From Cyanobacteriota bacterium (GTDB lineage: Bacteria > Cyanobacteriota > Cyanobacteriia > PCC-6307 > Cyanobiaceae): a stretch of DNA of 61,793 nucleotides. Each line of letters opens with the position of its first letter. Position 1 is the first letter of the stretch. Of this stretch, positions 24,839-35,011 are shown piece by piece. Under the pieces are notes generated by a model. That model had not been told where the DNA came from, made no database searches, and saw only the letters and a program-made list of their open reading frames with translations. The DNA lies in NCBI GenBank assembly GCA_027620015.1, contig JAQCGH010000006.1:1-61793 (forward strand), written 5' to 3'. The position numbers were made by a program, and so were the translations under genes.

Positions 24839-26155
24839 TCAGCCCGCCACCAGCCGCCGGAAGGTTTTCTTGCCCAGCTGCAGCACCTTGCCGGCGAGGG
24901 CCTCAGGGCCGGCAAACTCCTGGTTGGGATCGGTAAGCTTTTCGCCATCGAGTTTTACGCCACCGCCCTGAATCTGGCGCCGGGCCTCGCTGCTGGAAGC
25001 GCACAACCCAACAGCACTAAGCAAATAAAAGGCCCTGGCGGGGAAGTTCACTGCAGCCAGCGAGGCCTCCAGTACCTCGGCGGCGGCTGCACTGCTACCT
25101 GCCACACCGGACACAAGTTTGGCCGCATCAAGCTGTGCCGCATCTGCCGCCGCCGCACCATGACGAGCCCTAGTGACCTCGAGGGCCATAAGTTTCTGAC
25201 GCTCCCTTGGGTTATGTGGCAAAGACGCCAGATCTAAATCGGTCAGAAGAATTAGATAGTCGTCTACCACCGAATCGGACACCTTTTCAAGCTTCGAATA
25301 CATCGAAAGCGGGTCTTCCGCGAGGCCCACGGTGTTGCCAAGGCTCTTGCTCATCTTCTGCACACCATCAAGCCCCGGCAGGATCGGCAGCAGCATTCCA
25401 AATTGAGGCCGCTGGCCGAAGTGGCGCTGCAGGTCGCGGCCAATAGCCACATTGAACTTTTGATCTGTGCCGCCCAGCTCCAGATCCGCCTGCACATGCA
25501 CCGAGTCGTAGCCCTGCAGCAGCGGATAAAGAAACTCGTGCAGCGAGATGGGGGCGCCTGATCCGTAACGATTGGAAAAGTCCTCCTTGGCCAACATCTG
25601 GCTCACAGTGCTGATGCTTAGCAGCTCAATCACCTGGGGAAGGTCAAGGGCCGTGAGCCACTCGCTGTTGCGGCGCACCTCCAGCCGGCCAGGAGTCTCG
25701 AAATCCAGCAGGGAGTGCGCGGGGGCCTGTCCCATACCCAGCTGCACCAAATAGGTCTCCGCGTTGACATCCACCTGGGCAGCACTGAGCTGGACCCGGG
25801 TGGCGCTCTTGCCAGTGGGATCGCCGATACGGGCGGTGAAGTCGCCGATGATCAACACCGCCGTATGGCCAGCATCCTGGAAGGCCCGCAGCTTGCGGAA
25901 CAGCAGCGAGTGGCCCAGGTGGATGTCGGAGCCGGTGGGGTCGATGCCGAGCTTGATCCGCAAGGGCCGTCCGGCGCGTTTGGCCTGATCAAGACGAGCG
26001 GATAGCTGCTGGTCTGGATCGCTGCTGGCATCAGCACCAGTGCCAATTGGGAAAAGATCTGCCATTCCCCTCTCAAGCCAGGCCGGCAGAGGAGGCTTCC
26101 CGATCAATGGTTGCTCTTCTGATTGTTGATCTGCTGGAGGATGCGCTGTTGTCAT
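24839..26155 (-). CDS. tyrS: Tyrosyl-tRNA synthetase
   Basis: Charges tRNA-Tyr. The 438-residue class I synthetase has the HIGH-type motif HLGHS in [15 protein letters not shown], the tyrosine-site [23 protein letters not shown], and [10 protein letters not shown]-terminal S4-like tail includes [19 protein letters not shown]. The N-terminal 35 residues are variable, so an internal start is possible. Confidence 0.96.
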   Translation of the reverse strand: MTTAHPPADQQSEEQPLIGKPPLPAWLERGMADLFPIGTGADASSDPDQQLSARLDQAKRAGRPLRIKLGIDPTGSDIHLGHSLLFRKLRAFQDAGHTAVLIIGDFTARIGDPTGKSATRVQLSAAQVDVNAETYLVQLGMGQAPAHSLLDFETPGRLEVRRNSEWLTALDLPQVIELLSISTVSQMLAKEDFSNRYGSGAPISLHEFLYPLLQGYDSVHVQADLELGGTDQKFNVAIGRDLQRHFGQRPQFGMLLPILPGLDGVQKMSKSLGNTVGLAEDPLSMYSKLEKVSDSVVDDYLILLTDLDLASLPHNPRERQKLMALEVTRARHGAAAADAAQLDAAKLVSGVAGSSAAAAEVLEASLAAVNFPARAFYLLSAVGLCASSSEARRQIQGGGVKLDGEKLTDPNQEFAGPEALAGKVLQLGKKTFRRLVAG

Positions 26156-26202
26156 TCGAACTGCGGCCCGCCTTGACTCTGTGGCGGGATCGTAGGCAGC
26201 CG

Positions 26203-26526
26203 CTATGCCGTGGCCTCCAGCTCAGACTTCATGCGCTCCAAAGTTTGGTGCATTTGCTGAAACATCGTTTCGGGTGTCATGCCGAACTGACCAAGCTGGG
26301 TGCGTAGCTGCTCAACTGTGAGCTTGGCCTGAAAGTCTTCGGAGAGTTCGAAGCGCTTCATAAACACCCGATATCGCTCCATCATGTCCTCCATCTTTTC
26401 GATGTAGAGCTTCTTGCCCTCGCGATCAAACTTGCCGTATTCACTACCCAGCTGCATCAGCTGCTGGTAATCGCCAAACAGGCGCTTGGCTTCGTCCTGA
26501 ACGATTTCGGATTCAAAGAACGCCAT
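26203..26526 (-). CDS. DUF1825 family protein
   Basis: A 107-residue, charged, all-helical protein ([20 protein letters not shown], then [19 protein letters not shown]). It matches DUF1825 (PF08855), found across cyanobacteria with no known function. It lies upstream of tyrS on the same strand, 47 bases away, and is divergent from the LuxR regulator. Confidence 0.92.
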   Translation of the reverse strand: MAFFESEIVQDEAKRLFGDYQQLMQLGSEYGKFDREGKKLYIEKMEDMMERYRVFMKRFELSEDFQAKLTVEQLRTQLGQFGMTPETMFQQMHQTLERMKSELEATA

Positions 26527-26603
26527 AACAACCCTGGCAGTGCAGCGCTCTAAGATTCTGCAGAGGGAGAGGACTCTTGGGGGGTGCGGATAGACGTAAT
26601 GCC

Positions 26604-26622
26604 CCTTGCTAATTAAGCAAGG
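26604..26622. promoter_or_regulatory. Perfect inverted repeat just upstream of the LuxR-type regulator
   Basis: CCTTGCT-AATTA-AGCAAGG is a perfect 7-base-pair dyad ending 9 bases before the ATG at 26632. It could be an operator for the regulator itself or a 5' leader hairpin hiding the ribosome site. No T-tract follows. Confidence 0.4.
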
Positions 26623-26631
26623 TCGATCACG

Positions 26632-27372
26632 ATGGCGGCAATGCAGGGCCCTAGCACAGCCTCAGCACCCATGGATTTTACGCCCAGGATTGAGCAGATC
26701 CGCCGCAACACAAGCCAGATAATCAATCTGCTGAAAGATGCCCGCCTAGTTGCTTGCCTGGGCAACAGAGCACTGCTTTGCGCTCTTGTGGGTGGTCTGA
26801 TGGGCGAGGAGCATCTGGTTGGCGCTGCCACCTGTGAGGCAGCCGGACTTGCGCTGGTGGAGCGACAGCGGCCATCGATGGTGTTCCTTAGCGACACGCT
26901 CGAGCAGGGTTCAGGTGTGTCGCTGCTGCTGCAATTAAAGAAGCGATGGCCATCAATTTTGACCCTTTTACTGATCACCCAGGAGCACCGACAGAATCAG
27001 ATCCAGGCAGCAATAGAAGCCGGCTGCGATGGCCTGCTGGTGGAGTCCCGCCTTGGGCCGGGCACTGCCATGGCAGCTATGCACGCGATCAGCGAGGGCG
27101 GTGTCTACCTAGACCGCAGCCTGATGGGAATTTTTCGCCGCGAACAGATTGATAAAGGGCCCACAGAACCATTGACTGCGCGCGAACTGCAGGTGCTCAG
27201 CCTGGTGGCCCAAGGCAAGAGCAACATCGCAATCGGCCAGAAGTTATTCATCAGCGCCGAAACGGCCAAGACTCACATGCGATCCCTCTGCCGCAAACTC
27301 CAGGCCCGCGACCGCGCCCATGCAGCCGTACTCGGCCTGCGCTGGGGATTATTTGATTGGTCTGAAGGCTGA
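26632..27372 (+). CDS. NarL/LuxR-type regulator with an atypical receiver domain
   Basis: A 246-residue two-domain regulator. The C-terminal LuxR helix-turn-helix is clear (LTARELQVLSLVAQGKSNIA, then ISAETAKTHMRSLCRKL). The N-terminal half has a receiver-like pattern, but the phosphate-accepting aspartate position reads Ser (MVFLSDTLEQGSG) and the acidic pair near the first strand is missing (LVACLGN). It is therefore unlikely to be switched by ordinary phosphotransfer. The helix-hairpin-helix gene starts 28 bases downstream, so the regulator may head that unit. Confidence 0.85.
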   Translation: MAAMQGPSTASAPMDFTPRIEQIRRNTSQIINLLKDARLVACLGNRALLCALVGGLMGEEHLVGAATCEAAGLALVERQRPSMVFLSDTLEQGSGVSLLLQLKKRWPSILTLLLITQEHRQNQIQAAIEAGCDGLLVESRLGPGTAMAAMHAISEGGVYLDRSLMGIFRREQIDKGPTEPLTARELQVLSLVAQGKSNIAIGQKLFISAETAKTHMRSLCRKLQARDRAHAAVLGLRWGLFDWSEG

Positions 27373-27400
27373 AGCGCCCGCTAAGTTCGAAGAGATTTCG

Positions 27401-28120
27401 ATGTTGTGGCATTCCGCCATGGCCCAGCGGCACTGGTTGGACCCCCTGGCGCGTCAGGTGCTGAGAGCCACTGGGCAGATCCCGGCCGCACTGCAACCTG
27501 CTGCGCCTGCCGATGCTGCAGCGGAGCGGGAGCTGGTGGAGCAGGAGCTGCTTGCTCTGAAGCTGCAACACAACCCCGCACTTAAACTGGAAGATCCTGA
27601 GGTCGTGGCCAGGGCCGCTGCCCTTGGCTGGCGGCTAGATGTGAATCGCGCCACCGCGGCAGACTGGCTGCGGCTACCAGGCATCGCTGCCGACCAGGTG
27701 GACCTGCTAATGCGGCTGCAGGCGAGCGGCATTCAAATAAGCGGCGCCGATGACCTGCAACTGGTACTTGAGCTCTCCGAGACCGTCGTGCGTAATTGGC
27801 TGCCCCTACTGGAATTTCGCTGGTACGGAGAGCCAGCAGCAACTTTTCAATCCCCATCCCGGGTGGATCTCAACCAGGATTCCAGCCAGGAGTTGGCAGA
27901 GCTGGGGCTCGATCCGCCCAGGCTCAGCCGACTACTTCGTGAACGGAGTCGCAGCCCTTTTCGCGATCTGGCAGATCTGCAACAGCGGCTGCAATTTCCC
28001 ACCGACCTTGTGGAGAGCTGGATTGGCAAGGTGAGCTTCAGACAAGGCCCTTCAGGCCCCGAGCTGCCCCCAGGCGGCAAGGGCACTGTCCGATTGGGCC
28101 AAGTCAGCTCTGGTGTCTAA
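27401..28120 (+). CDS. Protein with two ComEA-like helix-hairpin-helix domains
   Basis: A 239-residue protein with two DNA-binding helix-hairpin-helix segments of ComEA type: LDVNRATAADWLRLPGIAAD with a following DDLQLVLELSETVVRNWLP, and VDLNQDSSQELAELGLDPPR with FRDLADLQQRLQFPTDLVES. No signal peptide or membrane segment is seen, so unlike ComEA it should be cytoplasmic. ATG 27401 is used because the frame upstream lies inside the LuxR gene. It ends 4 bases before the ATG of a GIY-YIG gene. Confidence 0.8.
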   Translation: MLWHSAMAQRHWLDPLARQVLRATGQIPAALQPAAPADAAAERELVEQELLALKLQHNPALKLEDPEVVARAAALGWRLDVNRATAADWLRLPGIAADQVDLLMRLQASGIQISGADDLQLVLELSETVVRNWLPLLEFRWYGEPAATFQSPSRVDLNQDSSQELAELGLDPPRLSRLLRERSRSPFRDLADLQQRLQFPTDLVESWIGKVSFRQGPSGPELPPGGKGTVRLGQVSSGV

Positions 28121-28124
28121 AGCA

Positions 28125-28724
28125 ATGACGCGTCAAGGCGAGTTGTTTGCTAACGGCCATCTGGGGAGCTCAGCCCGCGCCAATGCCGTGGATCTGCCCT
28201 TGCAAGCCTCGCAGCTACTGGAATGGCAAAGCCGCCTATCCGCCCACCAGCAGCCCCTGTGGAGCAACCAAGCTGGAGGACCAATGCAGGTCTCGCTGTT
28301 TGCCTCTAGTCCCGAAACTCCTGACGAAATAGCCGAGGCCTTCAACCCCCTACAGCTCACCCCCCAAGCCCTTTCCTTCTGGCGCTGGCCCTCCGCGCCC
28401 CAACAAGGAGCAGCCCTCTATTTAGTGACAGACCGGCCTGCCGGTTTGGCGCAACCCCTACTGCTCTATGTGGGTGAAACCGGCCAGGCAGATCGGCGAT
28501 GGAAAGGTGAACACGACTGCAAGGCCTATCTCGCCGCCTACAGCGAAGCACTACTAAAAGCAGGATTGGTCTGCCATACCAGTATCCGTTTTTGGTTAGA
28601 CGTACCCGCCGCCATCCAGCCACGTCGCGCCCTGGAGCAGGCCCTGATTCAGCGCTGGCGGCCACCCTTCAACAAAGAAACGCGCAGCCGTTGGGCCACG
28701 CCTTTTCAAACCGATCCTGCCTAA
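28125..28724 (+). CDS. GIY-YIG nuclease-like domain protein
   Basis: A 199-residue protein with a GIY-YIG fold in its second half: ALYLVTDRPAG (GIY position), LLYVGETGQADRRW (YIG position and conserved Arg), then the acidic residue and asparagine in LEQALIQRWRPPFNKE. The first half is unrecognised. The core residues look intact, so it may cut DNA, though some relatives are non-catalytic. ATG 28125 is chosen; a GTG at 28113 overlapping the previous gene is the alternative. The two genes are almost certainly co-expressed. Confidence 0.82.
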   Translation: MTRQGELFANGHLGSSARANAVDLPLQASQLLEWQSRLSAHQQPLWSNQAGGPMQVSLFASSPETPDEIAEAFNPLQLTPQALSFWRWPSAPQQGAALYLVTDRPAGLAQPLLLYVGETGQADRRWKGEHDCKAYLAAYSEALLKAGLVCHTSIRFWLDVPAAIQPRRALEQALIQRWRPPFNKETRSRWATPFQTDPA

Positions 28725-28776
28725 GCGAGTTGGGTTGGCCGCACTGGTTACGATCGCCTCAAGCCACTGCCGCCCT

Positions 28777-30282
28777 ATGGATTTTCGTTGCATACCCGAT
28801 GTCCTGCCTGCGGCACTGGGCCATTTCGATGGTGATTGCCTAGCAGTCGGCCTATTCGCCGGTGCCGAAGATCGTCCTGACCACCCCCAGCTCGAGCAGC
28901 TCACCGCTGCCCTAGGTCAGTCGTTGACGAGCCGCCTGGAGCAACGGCGATTCAAAGCTAAAACAGGCCAATGCCTCTGCCTCGATCGCTTAGATGCCAG
29001 CCCCCAGACCCTAATCCTGGTGGGTCTAGGGGCTCCAGCCGACTTCAACCTCGACGGCCTGCGCAGGGCCTGCGCCGCCGCCAGCCAAGCAGCTGCCACC
29101 GCTGGAGCAAGCCATCTGGCCTTAGCGATGCCGATCGAGTCCTGGGCCGCAGGTGCTGCAGCACACGCCATGGCGGAGGCCAGCCGCCTGGGCCTGTTCA
29201 GCGACCAGCGCTTCAAAGGGGAAGCCGAACCTCGCAGCCTTCCCAGCACCATCAGCCTGATCGGGGTGAGCGCAGACGCCACAACCGCTCTGGCCGCAGT
29301 GGCAGCCAGCTGCGCAGGCGTTGAACTGGCCAGGCAACTGGTTGCCGCTCCGCCCAACGTGGCCACACCCCAGCACCTGGCCGACACCGCCGCAGCCATC
29401 GCCCGTGACTTCGGCGCCCAACTGCAGCTGCTAGAGCGGGATGACTGCGCCGCCCTGGGCATGGGGGCCTACCTCGGCGTCGCCCAGGGTTCCGATCTGG
29501 CGCCCAAGTTCATCCACCTCACCATCACTCCGGCCGGCCCCGTACACCGCCGCATCGCCCTAGTGGGCAAGGGCCTCACCTTCGATTCCGGGGGCTACAA
29601 CCTCAAAACAGCCGGCTCCCAGATCGAAATGATGAAATACGACATGGGTGGCAGCGCCGCGGTGCTGGGCGCCGCTCGAGCCTTGGCCGAGCTCAAGCCA
29701 GCTGGAGTCGAGGTGCACGTAATCGTGGCCGCCTGCGAAAACATGATCAGTGGCGGCGCTGTTCACCCGGGAGACATCCTCACCGCCTCCAACGGCAAGA
29801 CAATCGAGATCAACAACACCGATGCAGAAGGGCGCCTCACCCTGGCCGATGCCCTGGTGTATGCCTGCAAGCTCGAACTTGATGCGGTGGTGGATTTGGC
29901 CACCCTCACCGGCGCCTGTGTGATCGCGCTGGGTGATGAGATGGCGGGCTTGTGGTCAAACAACGATGGCCTTGCTGAAGCTCTGCTTAAGGCCGCTGCG
30001 GCGGGGGGTGAAGACCTCTGGCGAATGCCCCTGAGAGCTTCTTACAAAGCCGGGCTGAAAAGCCAATTTGCCGACCTCAAGAACACGGGGCCCCGCCTCG
30101 GCGGTTCAATCACCGCAGCCCTTTTTCTGCAGGACTTCGTGACTGCGAAGTTGCCCTGGGCCCACCTCGATATTGCCGGCACCGTCTGGAGTGAAAAGGG
30201 GCGAGGTGCTGATCCAGCTGGAGCCACGGGATTTGGCGTTCGCACCTTGGTGAACTGGATCTGCTCAGGGGCACCTCTTTAA
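28777..30282 (+). CDS. pepA: Leucyl aminopeptidase (M17)
   Basis: A cytoplasmic two-metal aminopeptidase. The 501 residues from ATG 28777 include the M17 metal and catalytic block GKGLTFDSGGYNLK, MKYDMGGSAAVLG and the signature NTDAEGRLTLADAL. The C-terminal part has LKNTGPRLGGSITAALFLQ. The frame from 28735 begins at a TTG in the intergenic space and is not preferred. Confidence 0.96.
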   Translation: MDFRCIPDVLPAALGHFDGDCLAVGLFAGAEDRPDHPQLEQLTAALGQSLTSRLEQRRFKAKTGQCLCLDRLDASPQTLILVGLGAPADFNLDGLRRACAAASQAAATAGASHLALAMPIESWAAGAAAHAMAEASRLGLFSDQRFKGEAEPRSLPSTISLIGVSADATTALAAVAASCAGVELARQLVAAPPNVATPQHLADTAAAIARDFGAQLQLLERDDCAALGMGAYLGVAQGSDLAPKFIHLTITPAGPVHRRIALVGKGLTFDSGGYNLKTAGSQIEMMKYDMGGSAAVLGAARALAELKPAGVEVHVIVAACENMISGGAVHPGDILTASNGKTIEINNTDAEGRLTLADALVYACKLELDAVVDLATLTGACVIALGDEMAGLWSNNDGLAEALLKAAAAGGEDLWRMPLRASYKAGLKSQFADLKNTGPRLGGSITAALFLQDFVTAKLPWAHLDIAGTVWSEKGRGADPAGATGFGVRTLVNWICSGAPL

Positions 30283-30324
30283 GCAGCGGCCTAAGTTTGA
30301 AGTCTTGACGCCTCTGAGCTTGAC

Positions 30325-30579
30325 ATGGCCGTTCAGAAGATCCGCTGGTATATCAAGGCCCAACTCGGGGTACTGCTCTTGCCCGCCGGGCTTTGCCTAT
30401 TTGGCGAAGCAGTGATCCGTAAAGGCATCCAGGTTCTTACCGCCGTAGGAAAATTGGAAACGTTGACCAGCCCCAGGCCCTGGTTTTGGTACGGAACGTT
30501 TGGCCTGATCCTGATCAATGCCGGCGTGGGATTGATGATCGAGAGCGGCCTACTACGTGGATATCCTGGTCGCAACTAG
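30325..30579 (+). CDS. Small membrane protein, unknown function
   Basis: An 84-residue protein with two hydrophobic segments (about 13-30 and 55-75; LGVLLLPAGLCLFGEAVI and WFWYGTFGLILINAGVGLMI) and short charged ends. It resembles small conserved cyanobacterial proteins but the family is not named. It follows pepA by 42 bases and ends 3 bases from the convergent gene at 30583. Confidence 0.7.
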   Translation: MAVQKIRWYIKAQLGVLLLPAGLCLFGEAVIRKGIQVLTAVGKLETLTSPRPWFWYGTFGLILINAGVGLMIESGLLRGYPGRN

Positions 30580-30582
30580 GGT

Positions 30583-30798
30583 TCAGGCAGCCGTTGCTAG
30601 TTGTGCAGAACTACGACGAGCACTACGTCCCAGGCTAACCATCAACTCTGTAGGAGATTCCAGGGCATGAATCTGCCAGCGGGCCCGATCTCCAAAGAGA
30701 GGCAAGAGGCGATCAAGGTCTTCAGCAGCCTGCTTTGGGCTCAAATAAGGCCCGACATGACGGGTATTTAAACCGTCTCGAATGGTCAGCAGATACAT
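30583..30798 (-). CDS. Small conserved hypothetical protein
   Basis: A 71-residue protein (YLLTIRDGLNTRHVGPYLSP, then QAAEDLDRLLPLFGDRARWQ). The N-terminal beta-strand and following helix look like a compact soluble fold. The ATG at 30798 is chosen because the upstream extension is cysteine/leucine-rich and unlike the rest. Function is unknown. Confidence 0.65.
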   Translation of the reverse strand: MYLLTIRDGLNTRHVGPYLSPKQAAEDLDRLLPLFGDRARWQIHALESPTELMVSLGRSARRSSAQLATAA

Positions 30799-30971
30799 AC
30801 AGGACGGCAAACCCCTTTCTCTTATGGTAAGGATTCTTAGTTGACCTTGAAAGGGCGGAAAGCCGCTCCATAACAGCAGACAGGGGAACAACAAGGACGG
30901 TGCTCTTTTGGATTTTCCTGAAATTGCCGTAATTGTCGAACCATTTGCGCTCCCACGGGAGCACCTGCTAG

Positions 30972-31640
30972 TCAGGGCTTGCTATCGAATGCCCAAGCTG
31001 CCCCACTGCGGGCGCGATTGCCCCACACTGAATCAAGCCGCCTATCCCGGCCGCAGGCCCAACGGTAGTAGTTGTATTTGAGGCTATTGAGCTCCGCGTA
31101 GTTCTGGTGATAGCCCTCAGCCGGCCAAAAACGATTCAGCGGCTTGATCTGCACCTTCAGAGCTGTAACCGAACGGCCCAGCTCGGCTGCCGCCGAACGC
31201 AGGCTCGCCTGTGCCTGGTTTTGTTGATCGGAGCCACTGGTAAAAATCACCGGGCGATAGGAGCTACCGCGATCGCAAAACTGCCCGCCACCATCTGAGG
31301 GATCAATGTTGCGCCAGTAGGAACGCAACAGGCTTGCATAGCTGATCCGGATTGGATCAAAACGCACCCGCACCACCTCCTGGTGGCCGGTGCCCCCAGC
31401 CGATACCTGACCGTATGTGGGGTTAGCTCCGGCGCCACCGCTGTAACCACTCTGAACGTCCAGTACACCCGGGAGTTTTTCGAGGTCGTGTTCCAAGCAC
31501 CAGAAGCAACCGCCTGCAAGCACTGTTTCCTGAGCGGCCGTGGCAGCTACAGCAGGGGCTGGGGCCGCACAAACTAGAAGAAGAAGGCTTAGCAGCCAGG
31601 CCAGAGGACGAGCTGCAAAAGGGGTGGCGCTGATGTTCAT
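30972..31640 (-). CDS. msrA: Exported peptide methionine sulfoxide reductase A
   Basis: Repairs oxidised methionine. The 222-residue protein begins with a typical signal peptide (hydrophobic 13-28, likely cut after AVA at 32) followed by the catalytic GGCFWCLE (Cys45, Cys48), SGYSGG, and YHQNY near the end. The signal peptide places it in the periplasm or lumen, unlike the usual cytoplasmic MsrA. Its ATG overlaps the lpxB stop (ATGA), making it the last gene of the envelope cluster. Confidence 0.94.
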   Translation of the reverse strand: MNISATPFAARPLAWLLSLLLLVCAAPAPAVAATAAQETVLAGGCFWCLEHDLEKLPGVLDVQSGYSGGAGANPTYGQVSAGGTGHQEVVRVRFDPIRISYASLLRSYWRNIDPSDGGGQFCDRGSSYRPVIFTSGSDQQNQAQASLRSAAAELGRSVTALKVQIKPLNRFWPAEGYHQNYAELNSLKYNYYRWACGRDRRLDSVWGNRARSGAAWAFDSKP

Positions 31641-32830
31641 CGAGCTTCCACTACCTGGTCAAAGATGGCGGATGCTGCCCGCTGGGTGACGCCCGGCTCC
31701 CCTAGTTCCAATCGCAGCCTCCCATACCCCTCAAGCATGGTTTGGCGTGCCCCACCGCTGGCATCAAGCTCAAGCAGGGGTAAGGCCTCTCGCACAATTG
31801 CCGCAGCTGTGAGATTCTCCTGCAGCAGCTCCGGCACTAGCCGCTCTCCAAGCACCAGGTTTACCGGGGAAATATGGGGCACGCTGAACCTCAACAGGTG
31901 GCGGGCCACAAAGGCTGTTGCCCAGCTGACTCGATAAACCACCACCTGGGGCACACCCCTCAGAGCCAGTTCCAGATTCACCGTGCCCGATTTGGCAAGG
32001 GCCAGATCGGCAGCAGCACAGAGGCAGGCTTTGAGTTGGTCTGAATCAGCGGCGGCAATTATCTCTGCCCGCACCCCAGCCTTGCTCAGTTGCCGCGACA
32101 GATGGGCCTCAAAGCCTGGCAACCCGGCGGGCACCACCACCTGCAGCTCGGGCCTCTGGCGCTGAAGCTCGGCAGCCGCTGCCACGATGTGCGGGAGCAT
32201 GTAGAGAATTTCCTGGCGCCGCGATGCCGGCATCAGCAGCAGCACCGGCGCATCGCCGCGCAGGCCAAGCTGACGGCGGGCCTCCTGCTGGCTTGGCACT
32301 TCACCGATGGTGTCAACCAGAGGATGACCCACATAGATGACGTTGGCGCCACGACAGCGATAAAAGCGAGCCTCCTCTTGAAAAATCGCCAGGATCTGAT
32401 TAGTGAAGCCGATCAAATTGGAGCGGCCGCCGTTGCCGAATTTGAATGCCCACTCTTGCGGGGCTATGTAATAGGTGACTGGCACCTGGGGAAATCTGCG
32501 TTTGAGCCTCAGCCCCAGGCTCACATTGGGGCCCATGTAGTCGATCAGCACCACCCCATCGGGAGGGTCGCGCCTAAACCAGTGCTTCAAGCGCCGCTGC
32601 AACCTCAGGGTCGGCAATACAAAGGGAATTGCCTCCAGCAAGCCAATGGCCCCCATCCGGGTGGTGTTGGCCAGCAGTACCGCACCGGCGCGCTCCATGC
32701 GCTCGCCACCAAGAGCCACGATCTCGAGATCGAGCTGGCGGCGCCGGGCCTCCTCGTGCAAAGCCTTTACAAGGAGGGATCCCTGCAAATCCCCAGACAC
32801 CTCACCGGTGCTCACCAGCAGCCGCAGCAT
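31637..32830 (-). CDS. lpxB: Lipid-A-disaccharide synthase
   Basis: Joins UDP-diacylglucosamine and lipid X in lipid A synthesis. The 397 residues from ATG 32830 start [20 protein letters not shown]. They include [40 protein letters not shown] and [19 protein letters not shown], all typical. The ATG shares one base with the lpxA stop, and msrA overlaps its 3' end. Confidence 0.95.
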   Translation of the reverse strand: MLRLLVSTGEVSGDLQGSLLVKALHEEARRRQLDLEIVALGGERMERAGAVLLANTTRMGAIGLLEAIPFVLPTLRLQRRLKHWFRRDPPDGVVLIDYMGPNVSLGLRLKRRFPQVPVTYYIAPQEWAFKFGNGGRSNLIGFTNQILAIFQEEARFYRCRGANVIYVGHPLVDTIGEVPSQQEARRQLGLRGDAPVLLLMPASRRQEILYMLPHIVAAAAELQRQRPELQVVVPAGLPGFEAHLSRQLSKAGVRAEIIAAADSDQLKACLCAAADLALAKSGTVNLELALRGVPQVVVYRVSWATAFVARHLLRFSVPHISPVNLVLGERLVPELLQENLTAAAIVREALPLLELDASGGARQTMLEGYGRLRLELGEPGVTQRAASAIFDQVVEAR

Positions 32831-33636
32831 CAGCGCGTCCCCGAGATCGGCCCGCGGCGGGAGGGGCCAATGGAGGCCTCTAGGAAACTGCACAGCTGGT
32901 CTGTAGCGCCCCCCAAGGGCTGGGAGCGCAACTGGCTTAGGGCTTCAGCCAGGGTGATGCCACTTCGATAAAGCAGGGTCCAAGCCTGTTTGAGCTGCTC
33001 AAATTGTTGGCCGCCGTCCTGATCGAATAAGCCGCTGCGCTGCAGCCCGATCTTGTTGAGGGCCCTTACACGGGAGGGGTGACCCTCTACCAAGGTGAAT
33101 GGAGGCACATCACGCTCGATACGGCTCATTCCCCCCACCATGGCCAGGGTACCGATATGCACGAACTGATGAATACCAAGCACGCCGCCAATCACAGCCC
33201 GATCGCCGATCACCACATGGCCGGCCACAGCTACACCATTTGCGATAACAATCCGGTCGCCTAATTCGCAGTTATGGCCCAGATGGCAATAGGCCATCAG
33301 CAAATTGCCGCTACCAAGCCGCGTTTGTTGGTGGCCAGTAGTGGCCCGGTTGATGGTGACGCACTCCCTGATTGTGTTCTCGTCTCCAAGCACCACCTCA
33401 GTGGGATCCCCCGTGTATTTGAGATCCTGGGGTTCGAGGCCGATGCAGGCGCCGGGGAATATGCGGTTATCGCGGCCCATACGCACCCTGCCATCGAGAA
33501 CCACATGGGGGCCGATGCGGCAGCCGGCACCAAGCTCCACCTGGGGGCCGATCACCGTATATGGCCCAACTTCAACACCTTCAGCAAGCTGAGCCTTGGG
33601 ATCAACAACAGCTGTGGGATGAATGGTCGTAGCCAT
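32830..33636 (-). CDS. lpxA: UDP-N-acetylglucosamine acyltransferase
   Basis: First committed acylation in lipid A synthesis. The 268-residue protein is a left-handed beta helix with hexapeptide repeats ([20 protein letters not shown] onward), the family block [15 protein letters not shown], and the active-site histidine region [11 protein letters not shown]. The C-terminal helical part begins [13 protein letters not shown] 33636 shares a base with the fabZ stop. Confidence 0.95.
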   Translation of the reverse strand: MATTIHPTAVVDPKAQLAEGVEVGPYTVIGPQVELGAGCRIGPHVVLDGRVRMGRDNRIFPGACIGLEPQDLKYTGDPTEVVLGDENTIRECVTINRATTGHQQTRLGSGNLLMAYCHLGHNCELGDRIVIANGVAVAGHVVIGDRAVIGGVLGIHQFVHIGTLAMVGGMSRIERDVPPFTLVEGHPSRVRALNKIGLQRSGLFDQDGGQQFEQLKQAWTLLYRSGITLAEALSQLRSQPLGGATDQLCSFLEASIGPSRRGPISGTR

Positions 33637-34142
33637 CAGTCCACCAGCGAGAACATCAGTTCCCCGGAACAAACCAGCAGACCTTCCACCCTGGCCTCGG
33701 CCTTGATCTTGCCGAAACGGCAGCGCTTGAGGCTCAGCAACTCACAAGTAATTACCAGCTGATCACCAGGCACCACCGGACGACGAAAACGCACCCCATC
33801 GATGCCGGCAAACACAAACAAGCCCTTGGGCAGATCAGGCATTTGGGTAACGATCAACCCACCAACCTGGGCCATCGCCTCAACGATCAACACTCCCGGC
33901 ATCAGGGGGCGACCGGGAAAATGGCCCTGAAACTGAGGTTCATTGAGGGTGACGTTCTTGATCGCTACAGCACGTTTTCCCGGCTCATGTTCAATCACTC
34001 GATCGACAAGAGCAAATGGATATCGGTGGGGCAGCAATCCCTGAATCTGTTCGCTGGTAAGGATCACCGCAGCTCTGGCATCCAAGGAAGCCGGCGCGGT
34101 TGGCTCGGAAAGGGGAGGACTGGCGTAAGACAAGGACGTCAA
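33636..34142 (-). CDS. fabZ: 3-hydroxyacyl-ACP dehydratase FabZ
   Basis: Dehydrates 3-hydroxyacyl-ACP in fatty acid elongation. The 168-residue hotdog-fold protein has [13 protein letters not shown], the catalytic His74 in [13 protein letters not shown] and Glu88 in [10 protein letters not shown]. The N-terminal 25 residues are an extension relative to E. coli FabZ. Its ATG overlaps the lpxC stop, and it shares the hydroxyacyl-ACP pool with LpxA next to it. Confidence 0.95.
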   Translation of the reverse strand: MTSLSYASPPLSEPTAPASLDARAAVILTSEQIQGLLPHRYPFALVDRVIEHEPGKRAVAIKNVTLNEPQFQGHFPGRPLMPGVLIVEAMAQVGGLIVTQMPDLPKGLFVFAGIDGVRFRRPVVPGDQLVITCELLSLKRCRFGKIKAEARVEGLLVCSGELMFSLVD

Positions 34143-35011
34143 CTTTCGAGAGAACTGGAGGGGGAGAAGCTGGACAGTCCTGCCAGGGCCGCAGCCAAAG
34201 AGGTGTGGAGGCCATGGGAGCCTCGGTAGGCGAAAATCTGGGCGCGAGGCAATCCGATTAGCGCCAAATCTCCCAACAAGTCCAGGATTTTATGGCGCAC
34301 AGGTTCCTCCACAAACCGCAGCGGCGGATTGAGCCAGCTATCTCCATCACACACAAGAGCGTTCTCAAGGCAGCCACCCCGGATCAGGCCTGACGCCTGA
34401 AGCTGATCCACCTGGGAGCGCAGCCCAAAGGTGCGAGCCGGGGCGATCTGTTCAACAAAAGCGCTTGGTGACAAATCAAGTGAAAAAAGCTGACGGCCAA
34501 TGGCCGCATCGGCGAATTCAATTGCCGCACCAAGCCGCAAGCCCGCGTAGGGCAGCGCCGTGGCAAAGCTGATTCCACTACTGACAGTGAGCGGCAGCTC
34601 AATCTCCTGCGCTGCCGAGGCATAGGGGAGGGCTTGAAGCCCTGCCTCGCCAAGCGCCTCCACCCAAGGAAGGGATGATCCATCTAATAAGGGGATCTCC
34701 TCACCGCTGACGAGAATTTCTGCCTGAGTAATGCCGGTGCCAGCTAAGGCAGCCAGCAGATGCTCAACCGTGGCTAGGCGCCGTTGATCAAGCCGCAAAC
34801 AGGTACAAAGCTGGGTTTCACTTACATGATCCGGCGACAAATGAATCATGGCGAGCTCAGGTGCATCCAGCCAACCCACCCAATAGCCAGGGCGCTCTGA
34901 TCGCTGTAGGCGCACCTCACTCTGCTGACCGCTGTGCAGCCCCACGCCCCGCCGTTGCACCGGCTGACTCAAAGTCCAGGCACCGGAATAGTCGTTGGGC
35001 CATTGCGCCAC
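34139..35011 (-). CDS. lpxC: UDP-3-O-acyl-N-acetylglucosamine deacetylase
   Basis: A zinc enzyme that commits the cell to lipid A. The 290-residue protein starts at a GTG sharing a base with the bamA stop (TAGTG). Zinc ligands are seen in TVEHLLAAL (His84) and [11 protein letters not shown] (His240, Asp244), and the catalytic histidine region is [22 protein letters not shown] and ARTFGL also match. The frame open to 35047 lies in bamA and is not used. Confidence 0.94.
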   Translation of the reverse strand: MAQWPNDYSGAWTLSQPVQRRGVGLHSGQQSEVRLQRSERPGYWVGWLDAPELAMIHLSPDHVSETQLCTCLRLDQRRLATVEHLLAALAGTGITQAEILVSGEEIPLLDGSSLPWVEALGEAGLQALPYASAAQEIELPLTVSSGISFATALPYAGLRLGAAIEFADAAIGRQLFSLDLSPSAFVEQIAPARTFGLRSQVDQLQASGLIRGGCLENALVCDGDSWLNPPLRFVEEPVRHKILDLLGDLALIGLPRAQIFAYRGSHGLHTSLAAALAGLSSFSPSSSLES

